Of a stretch of 64,000 bases of DNA, positions 9,302 to 18,739 are shown one piece after another. Each line of letters starts with the position of its first letter. The first letter of the stretch is position 1. The translations under genes were made by a program, and so were the position numbers. Below the pieces are notes generated by a model. It saw only the letters and a program-made list of their open reading frames with translations. It was not told where the DNA came from and made no database searches. Origin of the DNA: JABDMH01 sp965223025 (GTDB taxonomy: Bacteria > Bacteroidota > Bacteroidia > Chitinophagales > Saprospiraceae); contig CBDCVP010000023.1 in NCBI GenBank assembly GCA_965223025.1, forward strand, positions 2,666,001 through 2,730,000, read 5' to 3'.

Positions 9302-10753
9302 TCAACTCCAAAGTCGGTCCCATGCACGAATTTCATTCCACTCTGGAGTCGGAGCAAACATTTTCTCACCTTTCACCAAGTATTTCTCTACTACCTCTTC
9401 GTTCAATTCAACTCCAATGCCCGGTTTATCAGGCACTGTCACATAGCCATCTTGTACAATCGGGCCATCGAATCCAGTCACTAGGTTCTCCCAATCTTTC
9501 TTGTCGACGGCATGGTGTTCTAGCCACATGAAATTTTCGGTGGCCGCAGCGCTGTGTACTGATCCCAAGAATGAAACCGGTCCTGCAGCGTGATGGTGCA
9601 TAAATCCGATGCCGTGCTTGGTAGCATAATCTCCAATACGCTTAGTCTCCAATATCCCTCCGGCTGTATTTGGATCAGGATGAACGATATCTACAGCATG
9701 TGTATCAATCAGATCTTCAAAACCTCCCTCCAGTTTGTAGATATCCTCACCCGTCTGCGTAGGTGTGGTAGAGGCCTGAGTGATTTCTCTCCATTGTTCG
9801 GTAAAGTGCCAAGGGATGATATCTTCGACATAAGCTAAGTTGTATGGTTCGCATGCCTGTACAATCTTGATGGCTTCGTTCACGCCAAAATGCCCCCAGT
9901 GGTCCGTACCCATTGGGATTTCATAGCCGATTTTCTCCCTCATAATATGGAGATACTCCATTAATTTTTCCAGACCCTTTTGTGTGATTTGTACCCTGGT
10001 GAAAGGGTGCTGAGTCCTTCTGTAGGCTCTGTACTCATTCTTGTAGGGACTGTAAGGACCGTTGGGTCCATTGACGATGGCACCTGGCACATCTCTGAGC
10101 AAATTGATACCAATATCCATTTTTAATGCGGTATATCCCTGATCTACGCGTTTCTGCATCCGCCGGGCATACTCATGAGGATCTCTAGATACCGTCGTAT
10201 CACAATACACCCTGACCTTATCACGGTACTTGCCTCCTAACATTTGATATACGGGCACTCCAAAGGCCTTGCCAGCCAGATCCCAAAGGGCCATCTCGAC
10301 ACCCGAAACTCCCCCACCCTGACGGGCGTGATGGCCAAATTGACTGATCATCTTGAAAAGTCGCTCGACATTACATGGGTTTTCACCCAACAACCGGCTC
10401 TTTAAAAACAACGCATATTCCTTGGCAGCTCCATCCCGTACATCTCCGTGACCCACAATGCCTTGATTGGTGTAGATCCGAACAATCGGCGTCCTAAAAA
10501 CGACATCTCCTCCAATCTCTGCAATACGCATATCAGTGATCTTGAGCTCACTGGGCTTTGAATTCTTGTTTACATTCTGTGTCAGGTAAGACACCTGCTC
10601 ACGAACCTCCTTGGTAGGAAACGCCGCCAAGCTGAGTCCTCCCAATGAAGCCTTTTGTAAAAAAGAGCGTCTACCTTGCGCCTTTTTTGATTTTCCCTTA
10701 CTAGTACTTCCATACTCAAAAAGACGTCTTAACTTTTCATTCTTCAAATTCAT
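9302..10753 (-). CDS. enolase-superfamily sugar-acid dehydratase, Tat-type leader (483 aa)
   Basis: Mandelate racemase/muconate lactonizing enzyme family, in the part that resembles mannonate/galactonate dehydratases and RspA. Readable ligands: Lys211 and Asp213 (KMD), Asp284-His285 (TDHWGHFG), Glu310-Asp311 (YVEDI), Glu336-Asp337 (GEDIY) and a His cluster near 386-388 (FMHHHAAG). A Tat-like leader RRSFLQKASLGG lies at 28-39, preceded by a basic stretch; if this start is right the enzyme is exported, which is unusual for the superfamily. It is probably co-transcribed with the glucarate dehydratase gene. The substrate cannot be fixed from sequence; an aldonate or uronate is likely. Confidence 0.85.
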   Translation of the reverse strand: MNLKNEKLRRLFEYGSTSKGKSKKAQGRRSFLQKASLGGLSLAAFPTKEVREQVSYLTQNVNKNSKPSELKITDMRIAEIGGDVVFRTPIVRIYTNQGIVGHGDVRDGAAKEYALFLKSRLLGENPCNVERLFKMISQFGHHARQGGGVSGVEMALWDLAGKAFGVPVYQMLGGKYRDKVRVYCDTTVSRDPHEYARRMQKRVDQGYTALKMDIGINLLRDVPGAIVNGPNGPYSPYKNEYRAYRRTQHPFTRVQITQKGLEKLMEYLHIMREKIGYEIPMGTDHWGHFGVNEAIKIVQACEPYNLAYVEDIIPWHFTEQWREITQASTTPTQTGEDIYKLEGGFEDLIDTHAVDIVHPDPNTAGGILETKRIGDYATKHGIGFMHHHAAGPVSFLGSVHSAAATENFMWLEHHAVDKKDWENLVTGFDGPIVQDGYVTVPDKPGIGVELNEEVVEKYLVKGEKMFAPTPEWNEIRAWDRLWS

Positions 10754-11005
10754 CTAGCTGTGATTAACTGGTTATAAAATTAAGGCTCAGGAGGCTGCAG
10801 TGCACCTTTGATCGGCCTCTTTCATCGCAAAATTAGGGCTGCAAAAGATAGTACTTTTTCTCTTATTAGTTGCCTAGCGGACACTTATGAGTGAGCTGAT
10901 CTGAGATCGAGCGCTCCAGTCCGCTAAGGAATTCACATGTAGACCTCGGTATGTGAAGAGTCGATACCAGGAAAAAATGGTAATCTTGTTCATTTGTGAT
11001 GAATC

Positions 11006-13537
11006 ATGCAGCACAAGATCAGTTATTCTAAGGTCATCTATCTGCTTATCATACTGGGTTGCGCTATTCATCTGGCAGGTCAGGAGATCGAAGTACGCGG
11101 TCTTGTCCTTGATGCTGATAGTGGGGAAGCCATTGAATATGCTAGCATCGCCTTCTACTCATCTGCTGATTCGAGCTTACAGGCAGGCTCCATCAGTGAT
11201 GAGAGTGGACACTTTAGCATTGCTGTGGCAAGCAGTAACCCGATGTACTACATGGTGCAATTTATGGGCTATAAGACTCACTATTCATCTGTGCAGACTT
11301 TCACACGCAACACAGATGTGGGAATTTTCCGACTGTCGATCAATGCGTCCACATTAAGCGAAATCACGGTCACTGGTCGTGAAGTTTCGACGCAGCATCG
11401 TCTCGATAAACAGGTTTTCGATGGCAAGCAATTCATGAATGCACAGGGAGGGAATGCCACCGACCTCTTGTCTAACCTCCCCTCTATCGCCATCAGTGCC
11501 AACGGAGAACTGACTGTGCGGGGAGTATCAGGTTTTACCTTGATGGTAGATGGTAAGCCCATACAGGCTGACCCAGCAGTGTTACTCAATCAACTGCCTG
11601 CCAATGCCATTGATGACATAGAAATCGTCACCGCTCCCTCGGCAAAATACGATCCTGATGGGAAGGCAGGAATCATAAACATTAAGACGAAAAAAGGGAA
11701 GGTCGATGGCGTCTTTCTTGTAGCTAATACCCAGGTAGGACTTCCCAGCATCGAAGACTATGACAATGCTGAGAAGGCATCCAGGTATGGTGCTGATCTG
11801 ACTTTCAATTATGTGAAAGATCGCTGGGATCTATCCTTAGGACTGGACTATAAGCGGGATGATGTATCTGGAAGGAGGGTCGGATATGTAAACACCTACC
11901 GAAATGACGTACTGACTGAATTTCCCTCATACGGTGAGCGAAGCTTCGATCGCGAAAGCTACACTGGTAGGATCACACTGGCTTACCACCCCACCCGGGA
12001 CCAGACGATTTCCACGGCTTTCTATGCAGGCAAAAGATCTCAATTCCGGACTGCCGATATATTGTACGATTATCAGAGAAGAGCTAGGCTGACACCAAAC
12101 CAATTTCGCAATCCCACCGCCTATTGGGATGATTATGACCTGCGTGGACGAGTATCCACCTCTGGAATTGGGATAGATTCTCTCCAGTATTTTAATACAA
12201 ACCTGAGGGTACGCCGAGGTGATTTTCTGCTGGGTCAAATCGGCTATGATCTGAACTTGGGCAACGACTATAAACTTGAGATGTCTGCCTTATACGAAAG
12301 GACTATTCTTGGTGGTCCCACAGACAATTCAAATCTGAATTACCCAAACATCACTGATACTTTGCAATTTCAGTTTAACGACAATGACAATCCGCTGGAT
12401 GGCATTCGTCTCCAGGTCGACCTGACCAAGGAATTTGGTGATCATTCCTGGCAATCAGGATATCAATTCAGACACTTAAAGCATCCCGGGGATTTTGTTT
12501 ATCTCGACCGTAACCTCTTCACCAACGAGTGGGTGGTCAATCCAACGTTCACTAATCGAATTGACCTACGCCGTTCCATTCATTCCATATACAGTCAGCT
12601 ATCAGGCACCTTGGGCAAACTCGCTTACACCGCTGGTCTGAGACTAGAAGCTTTTGATCGAAAAGTGACCTTGGCCACACCCGACAGCACCTATCGACTC
12701 CAACAATTCAATCCATTCCCATCTGTGAATCTTTTATACCCAATCAGTGAATCGCTCTCACTCAAAGCAGCCTACAGCCGACGCATTGCGCGCACTACCA
12801 CCTTCAAAATGACCCCATTTCCTGAGCGGGAGCATTCCGAAACGTTGGAGCAAGGAGACGCAGAGCTAAAACCTGAGTTTGTAGATCTGGTTGAAGTGGG
12901 TCTGGTAAATTCATGGAAAGACAATCAGTTTTACGCCACAGGTTATTGGCGTAACACAGCCGATGTAGTAAACCGTGTGAATACGATCTACAATGACTCC
13001 ATTTTGAATCGAATCTATACCAATGCCGGTCAAGCAACTGCTTTCGGTTTCGAGGCAGGTCTCACCCTATACCCACTGAAATGGTGCCGACTTTTTATGG
13101 GTGTAAACATCTTCAACTATCGCATTAAGGGAAATCTCTTCGGAGAGAAAATCAATACTTCCAGTACCATGTATTCGCACAACTCGAATGTACGGTTCAC
13201 GATTTCGCCCACCGTTAAGGCCAATGTGGCGCTCAACTATTTATCCCGAAGAATCACTGCTCAAGGTGAGGATTCAAGATTTTATAATCCCAGCTTCACC
13301 CTTACTAAAAGCTTTCTGGATGATCAATTGCAAGTCAATTTACAATGGCTAAATATCGACATGGGATTGCTCAACAGCAATGAACAAAGGATCACCACCG
13401 TCAGAAGTAATTTCTACACGACCACTAATTACATCTATGAGGTGGATGTCATCATACTGGGTGTCACATACCATTTAAATAATCCATCCAAGCAATCAAA
13501 GCTGTTAAAAAGTGAGTTTGGTGATAAGGAGTTTTGA
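11006..13537 (+). CDS. TonB-dependent receptor, outer-membrane beta-barrel family (843 aa)
   Basis: A signal peptide (about 1-25, ending in HLAGQ) is followed by a carboxypeptidase-regulatory-like domain (about 28-115), a plug domain (about 150-230, with DLLSNLPS, VDGKPIQADPAVLLNQLP and GIINIKTKKGK), then a large barrel of PF14905 type to the C-terminus. This is a member of the TonB-dependent transporter superfamily in the outer membrane, but not SusC-type, and there is no susD beside it. It is transcribed away from the enolase genes across a 252-bp divergent region. The substrate is unknown. Confidence 0.88.
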   Translation: MQHKISYSKVIYLLIILGCAIHLAGQEIEVRGLVLDADSGEAIEYASIAFYSSADSSLQAGSISDESGHFSIAVASSNPMYYMVQFMGYKTHYSSVQTFTRNTDVGIFRLSINASTLSEITVTGREVSTQHRLDKQVFDGKQFMNAQGGNATDLLSNLPSIAISANGELTVRGVSGFTLMVDGKPIQADPAVLLNQLPANAIDDIEIVTAPSAKYDPDGKAGIINIKTKKGKVDGVFLVANTQVGLPSIEDYDNAEKASRYGADLTFNYVKDRWDLSLGLDYKRDDVSGRRVGYVNTYRNDVLTEFPSYGERSFDRESYTGRITLAYHPTRDQTISTAFYAGKRSQFRTADILYDYQRRARLTPNQFRNPTAYWDDYDLRGRVSTSGIGIDSLQYFNTNLRVRRGDFLLGQIGYDLNLGNDYKLEMSALYERTILGGPTDNSNLNYPNITDTLQFQFNDNDNPLDGIRLQVDLTKEFGDHSWQSGYQFRHLKHPGDFVYLDRNLFTNEWVVNPTFTNRIDLRRSIHSIYSQLSGTLGKLAYTAGLRLEAFDRKVTLATPDSTYRLQQFNPFPSVNLLYPISESLSLKAAYSRRIARTTTFKMTPFPEREHSETLEQGDAELKPEFVDLVEVGLVNSWKDNQFYATGYWRNTADVVNRVNTIYNDSILNRIYTNAGQATAFGFEAGLTLYPLKWCRLFMGVNIFNYRIKGNLFGEKINTSSTMYSHNSNVRFTISPTVKANVALNYLSRRITAQGEDSRFYNPSFTLTKSFLDDQLQVNLQWLNIDMGLLNSNEQRITTVRSNFYTTTNYIYEVDVIILGVTYHLNNPSKQSKLLKSEFGDKEF

Positions 13538-13586
13538 GGTATAAAAGGGTAGCAGAGGTATAAAGGGTAGCAAAAGTAGCAGGTGT
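13538..13586 (+). repeat. left fragment of the dispersed repeat, cut off by the IS3-like element
   Basis: Purine-rich sequence with recurring GGTAGCA/GGTATAAA units, the same as the internal tract of the repeats at 14.7-16.0 kb. It ends with GTGT at 13583-13586, which recurs right of the IS at 14690-14693. Confidence 0.7.
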
Positions 13587-14689
13587 CCTTCTAGGCCCTG
13601 ACTATCCGGATCAAAGATGAGATGCTAAAAAAAACTCGATACCGCTAACAGAGAGAAAAGAAGTAGCCCGCATGTATATTGATCAGGGAAATAAGGTAAG
13701 GGTTTGTCTGAAGGCGACCAATGTATGTCGCAGTAGCTACTACTATGTTAGGCGCAATCGAGGTAGAGGGAAGAAGGCCAGTGAGTATACCATGAAATCA
13801 AATGGGAAGTTCGTTCCAAACGCGGATGTTGTTGCTGAAATCAAAGAACTTTTGGAGCACGAGTTTGTGGATTATGGCTACATAAAAGTAACGCACTGGC
13901 TGTGCAAACGAAGAGGTTACTTGATTAACAAGAAGAAAGTGTATCGTTTAATGAAGGAGCATAAGTTATTGAATAGTAGTCGATTAATTCAGAGGCAGCC
14001 CAGATTATGGGTGCAGGAACTTGTGCCGCAACCAGATGGAATATTTGAGCATCTCGAGATCGATATCAAGTATATCCATATTGCTGGAACACGACAAAAT
14101 ATGATGCAATTGACAGTGCTGGATGTGAAGTCTAGGTATGTTTTAGGTTATACACTGTGCAAGCGGATAGGACATCGAGATGTGATAGCCTTATTTGAAA
14201 AGATATTTTCAATCATTAAATTTCCAGTGAGTTTTTACGTCCGCTGTGACAATGGCAGCCAATTTGTAGCTCATCAGGTGAGGTCATTTTTTGATCAAAA
14301 GAGCGGTGCGAAGCAAGAATTTACACGCCCAAGCACTCCAGAACAGAACGGTCACATTGAAGCATTTCATTCCATTATTGAACGCACTATTAGTCGACGA
14401 TTTGAATTTGAAAATGAAAAAGATCTAAGGGAAACGATGAAAAGATTTATAGCATTTTACAATACGGATCGCATTCACTCAGGTGTAGACTATGAATGTC
14501 CCTTGTTTGAAATCCATAAACATCGGCCAGATTTTGAGCCAGTGTGGGTTGCAGACTATTCCGGTGGTAATCCCCTCTTAAGCCACCAATCCGAGGGGTT
14601 GCCACAGGAAGAGTCTGCGGCGGGTGGCCAAATTGCTTTAATAAATTAATTAAGAGAATTCTTAGTCCAGTTTATAGGGGGTTAGACCA
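13587..14689 (+). mobile_element. IS3-like insertion sequence (~1.1 kb) inside the repeat array
   Basis: The element is bounded by imperfect terminal inverted repeats: 13587-13610 against the reverse complement of 14666-14689, 13 of 24 positions identical, including a shared inner TCTA and a shared end GGA. It is flanked by GTGT on both sides (13583-13586 and 14690-14693), a plausible 4-bp target duplication. Undisrupted repeat copies read straight through this point (near 15605), supporting insertion. It contains one transposase frame and no separate orfA. Confidence 0.7.
13622..14649 (+). CDS. IS3-family transposase, DDE type, start separated by a -1 shift
   Basis: The catalytic core is rve-type: Asp in EIDIKYIHIAG, Asp in VRCDNGSQF and Glu in PEQNGHIEAFH. 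An HTH_21-like segment (DYGYIKVTHWLCKRRG, KVYRLMKEHKLL) precedes it. The long frame has its first ATG at 13672 (325 aa), but better N-terminal family sequence (SIPLTERKEVAR) lies upstream in frame without a start. An ATG at 13622 in the neighbouring frame enters an eight-A run (13627-13634); a -1 slip there joins the two and gives a protein starting MLKKNSIPLTER. Either programmed frameshifting, common in IS3, or a one-base loss in the A run explains this. Confidence 0.82.
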
Positions 14690-15990
14690 GTGTGAAAAAG
14701 ATAGCAAAGGTGAAAGAGGTTAAAGAGTAGCAGGGGCATGAAAAGCAGGGGCATGGAGCACAGAGGAGTCAAGTGACCTTGTAAAAAGGGTAGAAAGGGA
14801 TTCGCTCTCAACTATATCGAGCGGATTAATGCCAATGATTGAGACATCTTTGACTTTATTCCTTGACGGCAATCCCGGAGGGATTGAATATGTATGGCCC
14901 CGTATGAAATGAGGGTTAGGTATGACCGAAATCAGTGACAAAGGTAAAAGGGTAGCAGAGGTATAAAAAGGGTAAAAGAGGTAGCAGGAGTGAAAAAGAT
15001 AGCAAATGTGAAAGAGGTATAAAGAGTAGCAGGTGTATGAAAAGCGGAGGGCATGGAGCAGAGAGGAGTCAAGTGACCTTGCTTAAAATCGGTTGGTACT
15101 CACCCCAAAAGGTAAAAAGGGTAGCAAGGGTTTCGCTCTCGATTATAATCGAGCGGACTAATGCCAATGGTTAGGACATCTTTGACTTTGTTACTTGACG
15201 ACAATCCCGGAGGGATTGAATATGTATAGCCCCGTATGAAATGCGGGGTTAGGTATGACCGAAATCAGTGACAAATGTAAAAGGGTAGCAGAGGTATAAA
15301 AAGGGTAAAAGAGGTAGCAGGAGTGAAAGTGGTATAAAGAGTAGCAGGGGTATGAAAAGCAGAGGGCATGGAGCAGAGAGGAGTCAAGTGACCTTGCTCA
15401 AAATCGGTCGGTACTCACCCCAAAAGGTAAAAAGGGTAGAAAGGATTTCGCTCTCAACTATATCGAGCGGATTAATGCCAATGGTTGAGACATCTTTGGA
15501 CTTTATTCCTTGACGGCAATCCCGGAGGGATTGAATATGCATAGCCCCGTATGAAATGCGGGGGTATGCATGACCGAAATCAGTGACAAAGGTAAAAGGG
15601 TAGCAGGTGTGAAAAAGATAGCAAAGGTGAAAGTGGTATAAAGAGTAGCAGGGGTATGAAAAGCAGAGGGCATGGAGCAGAGAGGAGTCAAGTGACCTTG
15701 CTTAGAATCGGTCGGTACTCACCCCAAAAGGTAAAAAGGGTAGCAAGGGTTTCACTCTCAACTATATCGAGCGGATTAATGCCAATGGTTGAGACATTTT
15801 TGACTTTATTACTTGACGACAATCCCGGAGGGATTGAATATGCATAGCGCCGTATGTAATGCGGGGGTATGCATGACCGATCCTCGCAACCACGGAGTGG
15901 TTGAATAGGCTACCACCCTTCTGAGGTAAGGGGCTCCTGCCGTCCTGCTATCATTCAAAGGAGTGGGCCTTCAACCACATTCTTATGGCC
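14690..15990 (+). repeat. four tandem copies of a ~300-330-bp structured repeat
   Basis: No gene is seen in this 1.3-kb stretch. The hairpin CAATCCCGGAGGGATTG starts at 14870, 15202, 15517 and 15820, giving periods of 332, 315 and 303 bp. Each unit has this hairpin, AATATG[TC]ATAG, a second hairpin of type CCCCG-N9-CGGGG, then GACCGAAATCAGTGACAAA, a 100-150-bp purine-rich tract of GGTAGCA-like units, a conserved segment (GGAGTCAAGTGACCTTGC to CTCACCCC) and GCTCTCAACTATATCGAGCG. The last copy ends in a third hairpin, CAACCACGGAGTGGTTG (15887-15903). Related copies lie at 35.3 and 53.9-54.6 kb. Confidence 0.9.
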
Positions 15991-16023
15991 GCTTGATTAT
16001 GGTCATGACCGTGAGTCTGATCC

Positions 16024-17148
16024 CTAGCTAGCACTCTCAGCCGAAACGGCCTGGATCAGGCCAATGATGTACCCATAAGCAAAGGAAAAAGCCTGGTCTC
16101 TTCTGGGATCATCATCGTGACTGGGCACATGGTCGGGCATGACCATGCCGTCAAAGCCTACGTCACGTAGAGCTCTAATGACTTGCAGAAAGTCCATGTC
16201 TCCATTGTCCGGATAGACCTCCATGAAGTCATTCCACCCACCCTTGATGTTGCGAAGATGAATATTAAATATTTGCTTTCTGGCACCCACCCACTCGATG
16301 ATTGGAATGATCTCATTTTTCGGGTCTTTGAGACCCTCAGCTATGGAGCCAATGCAAAAATTAAATCCGTGGTAAGGATTGTCATAAAGCTTTGCAAATC
16401 GCTTGATGCCCTCGAATACATCTGGACTATTCCATCTCGTGATGCCCCGGTGACCGACTGGTGTCGGTGGATCAGCGATGTGATTGCCGAGTTTTACCTT
16501 ATACTCCTCCGCCACCGGCAAAATTCTATCCAGCACGTAAGTGATTCTTTCAAACATATCATCTATGGAGACATCGCCGGCGATGGTCTTCGACATGTCT
16601 TGGGTCAGTGATGTCTCGTAGTGCCAGGTGCTATAGGAGGCGTTTCCTCTCTTTGGATCGACCGTCCTTCCAGTACGAAGCACACGGTGAATGGTGGTAT
16701 TGTAATTCAGAAGATGTACTCCTGTCTTTGCCGCCACCTGGATCATTTGCTGAATGATCTCGATTTCGCGATCTCGCTCAGGACTTTTCCCCAACATCAT
16801 ATTCGGGTACTTTACTCGTGTGATGCCTGCAGAGGTGAGGGGTAAATGGTAAGCGTCAAGGCTAATGCCATATTTCTCACATGCATCGCGTTTGCGCAGA
16901 GAGTCCTCAAGATCCCATCCTACACCTTCAATTATTTTTGGAGCACCTCCATCAATGTTGTATACACCATGTCTAGCCTTCAACTCAAGGTTGTAGGTGG
17001 ACGTTCCACCGGATTGACATCCCACTTTCATGAGGACTTCTCGCTTGGCATTTTCAGGTTTATCTTTCTTACCGATCGCTTCGTGGCCCAGCGCCGCTGT
17101 TCCCAATGATCCTGCAGTCAGTCCCTTAACAAAATTTCTCCTTTTCAT
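16024..17148 (-). CDS. UxuA-like mannonate dehydratase, Tat-type leader (374 aa)
   Basis: TIM-barrel protein of the UxuA family, which dehydrates D-mannonate to 2-keto-3-deoxygluconate. Family signatures: NHIADPPTP (222-230), a Cys in FNFCIGS (C265), HLRN (297-300), EVYPDNGDMD (310-319) and MPDH (337-340), matching the Cys, His and Asp metal ligands of UxuA. The N-terminus KRRNFVKGLTAGSLG is Tat-like, whereas classical UxuA is cytoplasmic, so export or a leader remnant is an open question. It follows the GntP permease gene by about 87 bp on the same strand, a sensible permease-dehydratase pairing. Other sugar-acid dehydratase or isomerase activity remains possible. Confidence 0.8.
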   Translation of the reverse strand: MKRRNFVKGLTAGSLGTAALGHEAIGKKDKPENAKREVLMKVGCQSGGTSTYNLELKARHGVYNIDGGAPKIIEGVGWDLEDSLRKRDACEKYGISLDAYHLPLTSAGITRVKYPNMMLGKSPERDREIEIIQQMIQVAAKTGVHLLNYNTTIHRVLRTGRTVDPKRGNASYSTWHYETSLTQDMSKTIAGDVSIDDMFERITYVLDRILPVAEEYKVKLGNHIADPPTPVGHRGITRWNSPDVFEGIKRFAKLYDNPYHGFNFCIGSIAEGLKDPKNEIIPIIEWVGARKQIFNIHLRNIKGGWNDFMEVYPDNGDMDFLQVIRALRDVGFDGMVMPDHVPSHDDDPRRDQAFSFAYGYIIGLIQAVSAESAS

Positions 17149-17235
17149 AATGATGTTTTAACTCCACAAATTATTCCACTAGAAAGTTACGACATTTCTC
17201 AGACGTGGCCAAGAATCGGACCTAAGCTCATGTCG

Positions 17236-18678
17236 CTAAATGAGTGGCAGCACCCTGGCAGCGATAAGGATGACTATCAGTCCCACTATGCCCATGATCG
17301 TCAGCAGTGGAGAGAAGGTCTTGAGTGCCTCCTTTTCTGTCAGATTACTCATCTTACACACGATCCAAAAGCCACTGTCGTTCATCCATGGTATCAGCTT
17401 GGATCCACACGCGATGGCCAGGCCCAGATACAACTGGTGATAATCCAATTGCGCTTCGTTTGCCATCCCTGCCAAGATGCCCGAGGCAGTTATCATTGCT
17501 ACGGTGGCCGATCCTTGGGCAGTACGAACCACCGCCGTGATGAGGAAGGCTAATGGGATCAATGCCATCTGGTATCCCTCGGTCAGTACTGCGATGCGGG
17601 CACTGATGCCAGTCTGCTGAAGCATCCCCCCGAAAGCGCCTCCCGCAGCGGTAATCAATATGATCACACCACCACTCATCAGTGCAGCCTGCACGGACTC
17701 AATCAGATCATTCTTGTTTTCAACTTTTTGCAGGACCAGCAAAATCAGCGCTGCCAATGCCCCGGCAACCAGGGCTAGATTTTTCTCTCCAAGAAAGTCA
17801 ATAACTCCACGAAACATCATTTCTGCTGTCGACAAGGTTGCCACATCTGTTACTGGCCACAAGGACTGCATAGCCGCACGGGCAGTGATAAATCCTAGTG
17901 GAATGAGAATCGGCATCACCGACCATAGCAAACCGGGTAGGTTGGAAGTGTCCTGCGCTGCCAAAGACTTAATATGCTCGATCGGAGCATCTATCGAATC
18001 TCGCAGTGGAATGGGCCACTTGCGATTTGCCCAAGCGGCAAATAAATATCCTGCCACAATCGTAAAAAGTCCTACTAAGAAACCTCCAATCATCATCATC
18101 CCAATCGGAATATTCATCTCACTGATCAAAAAAAGTGGACCAGGAGTCGGTGGCACCAAGCTGTTGGCCATCGCAGCACCAGCAGTAATGCAAAGAATCA
18201 ACAACAGATAGTTTTTGCCCAAACGCACCGCCATAGCTTTGGCCAAGGGCACCATTAAGTAAAAAACCGTATCAAAAAACACCGGTATTCCCAAGAAAAA
18301 ACTGCTGCCAAGGAAGGTGACTGGTGCCCGATTTTCACCAGTGACATGCAAAGTTGATCTGACTATCTTTTCAGCTGCTCCGCTCTCCAACATGCATTTT
18401 CCGATGATAGCGGCCATGGCGATCAATATGCCGATCTTGCCTGCAGTGGCACCAAAGGCAGTGGCGATACGTTGACCTACTGGCTGACCGGCAAGGCTGG
18501 TAGCAACCTCTGCTGACATCCCCTTGCTTAGCGCATAGAGCTCGATTGATGCCACGGGAGTGAGTATAGCTACCATAAAAGCTCCGACCAACAAGGCTAG
18601 AAAAGCATGTAGACGCAGTCCGATAATGCCACCTACGACTACTAGAATTCCGATAAGCAAAAGAACAAGAGGGTCCAT
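17236..18678 (-). CDS. GntP-family gluconate/sugar-acid:H+ symporter (480 aa)
   Basis: Inner-membrane permease with about 12 hydrophobic segments across the whole length and family sequences such as FFLGIPVFFDTVFYLMVPLA, SLVPPTPGPLFL and GSATVAMITASG. GntP proteins import gluconate and related aldonates or hexuronates with protons. It sits between an alginate-lyase-like gene (61 bp upstream) and the UxuA-like dehydratase (about 87 bp downstream), so the likely load is a uronate, mannonate or gluconate released outside and dehydrated next. Confidence 0.93.
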   Translation of the reverse strand: MDPLVLLLIGILVVVGGIIGLRLHAFLALLVGAFMVAILTPVASIELYALSKGMSAEVATSLAGQPVGQRIATAFGATAGKIGILIAMAAIIGKCMLESGAAEKIVRSTLHVTGENRAPVTFLGSSFFLGIPVFFDTVFYLMVPLAKAMAVRLGKNYLLLILCITAGAAMANSLVPPTPGPLFLISEMNIPIGMMMIGGFLVGLFTIVAGYLFAAWANRKWPIPLRDSIDAPIEHIKSLAAQDTSNLPGLLWSVMPILIPLGFITARAAMQSLWPVTDVATLSTAEMMFRGVIDFLGEKNLALVAGALAALILLVLQKVENKNDLIESVQAALMSGGVIILITAAGGAFGGMLQQTGISARIAVLTEGYQMALIPLAFLITAVVRTAQGSATVAMITASGILAGMANEAQLDYHQLYLGLAIACGSKLIPWMNDSGFWIVCKMSNLTEKEALKTFSPLLTIMGIVGLIVILIAARVLPLI

Positions 18679-18739
18679 ATTTAGTCGAATTGTTTTTTGT
18701 GTCAGTTCAAAATCAGAAGCGATGCTTTTGGCCAGTCTC

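Noticed and set aside
14690..15990. CRISPR array
   Set aside because: The repeat units are about 300 bp with internal hairpins, not 25-40-bp repeats with unique spacers, and no cas gene is near.
14690..15990. Integron attC array
   Set aside because: Hairpins are perfect, lack attC R-box spacing and enclose no gene cassettes; no integrase gene is seen.
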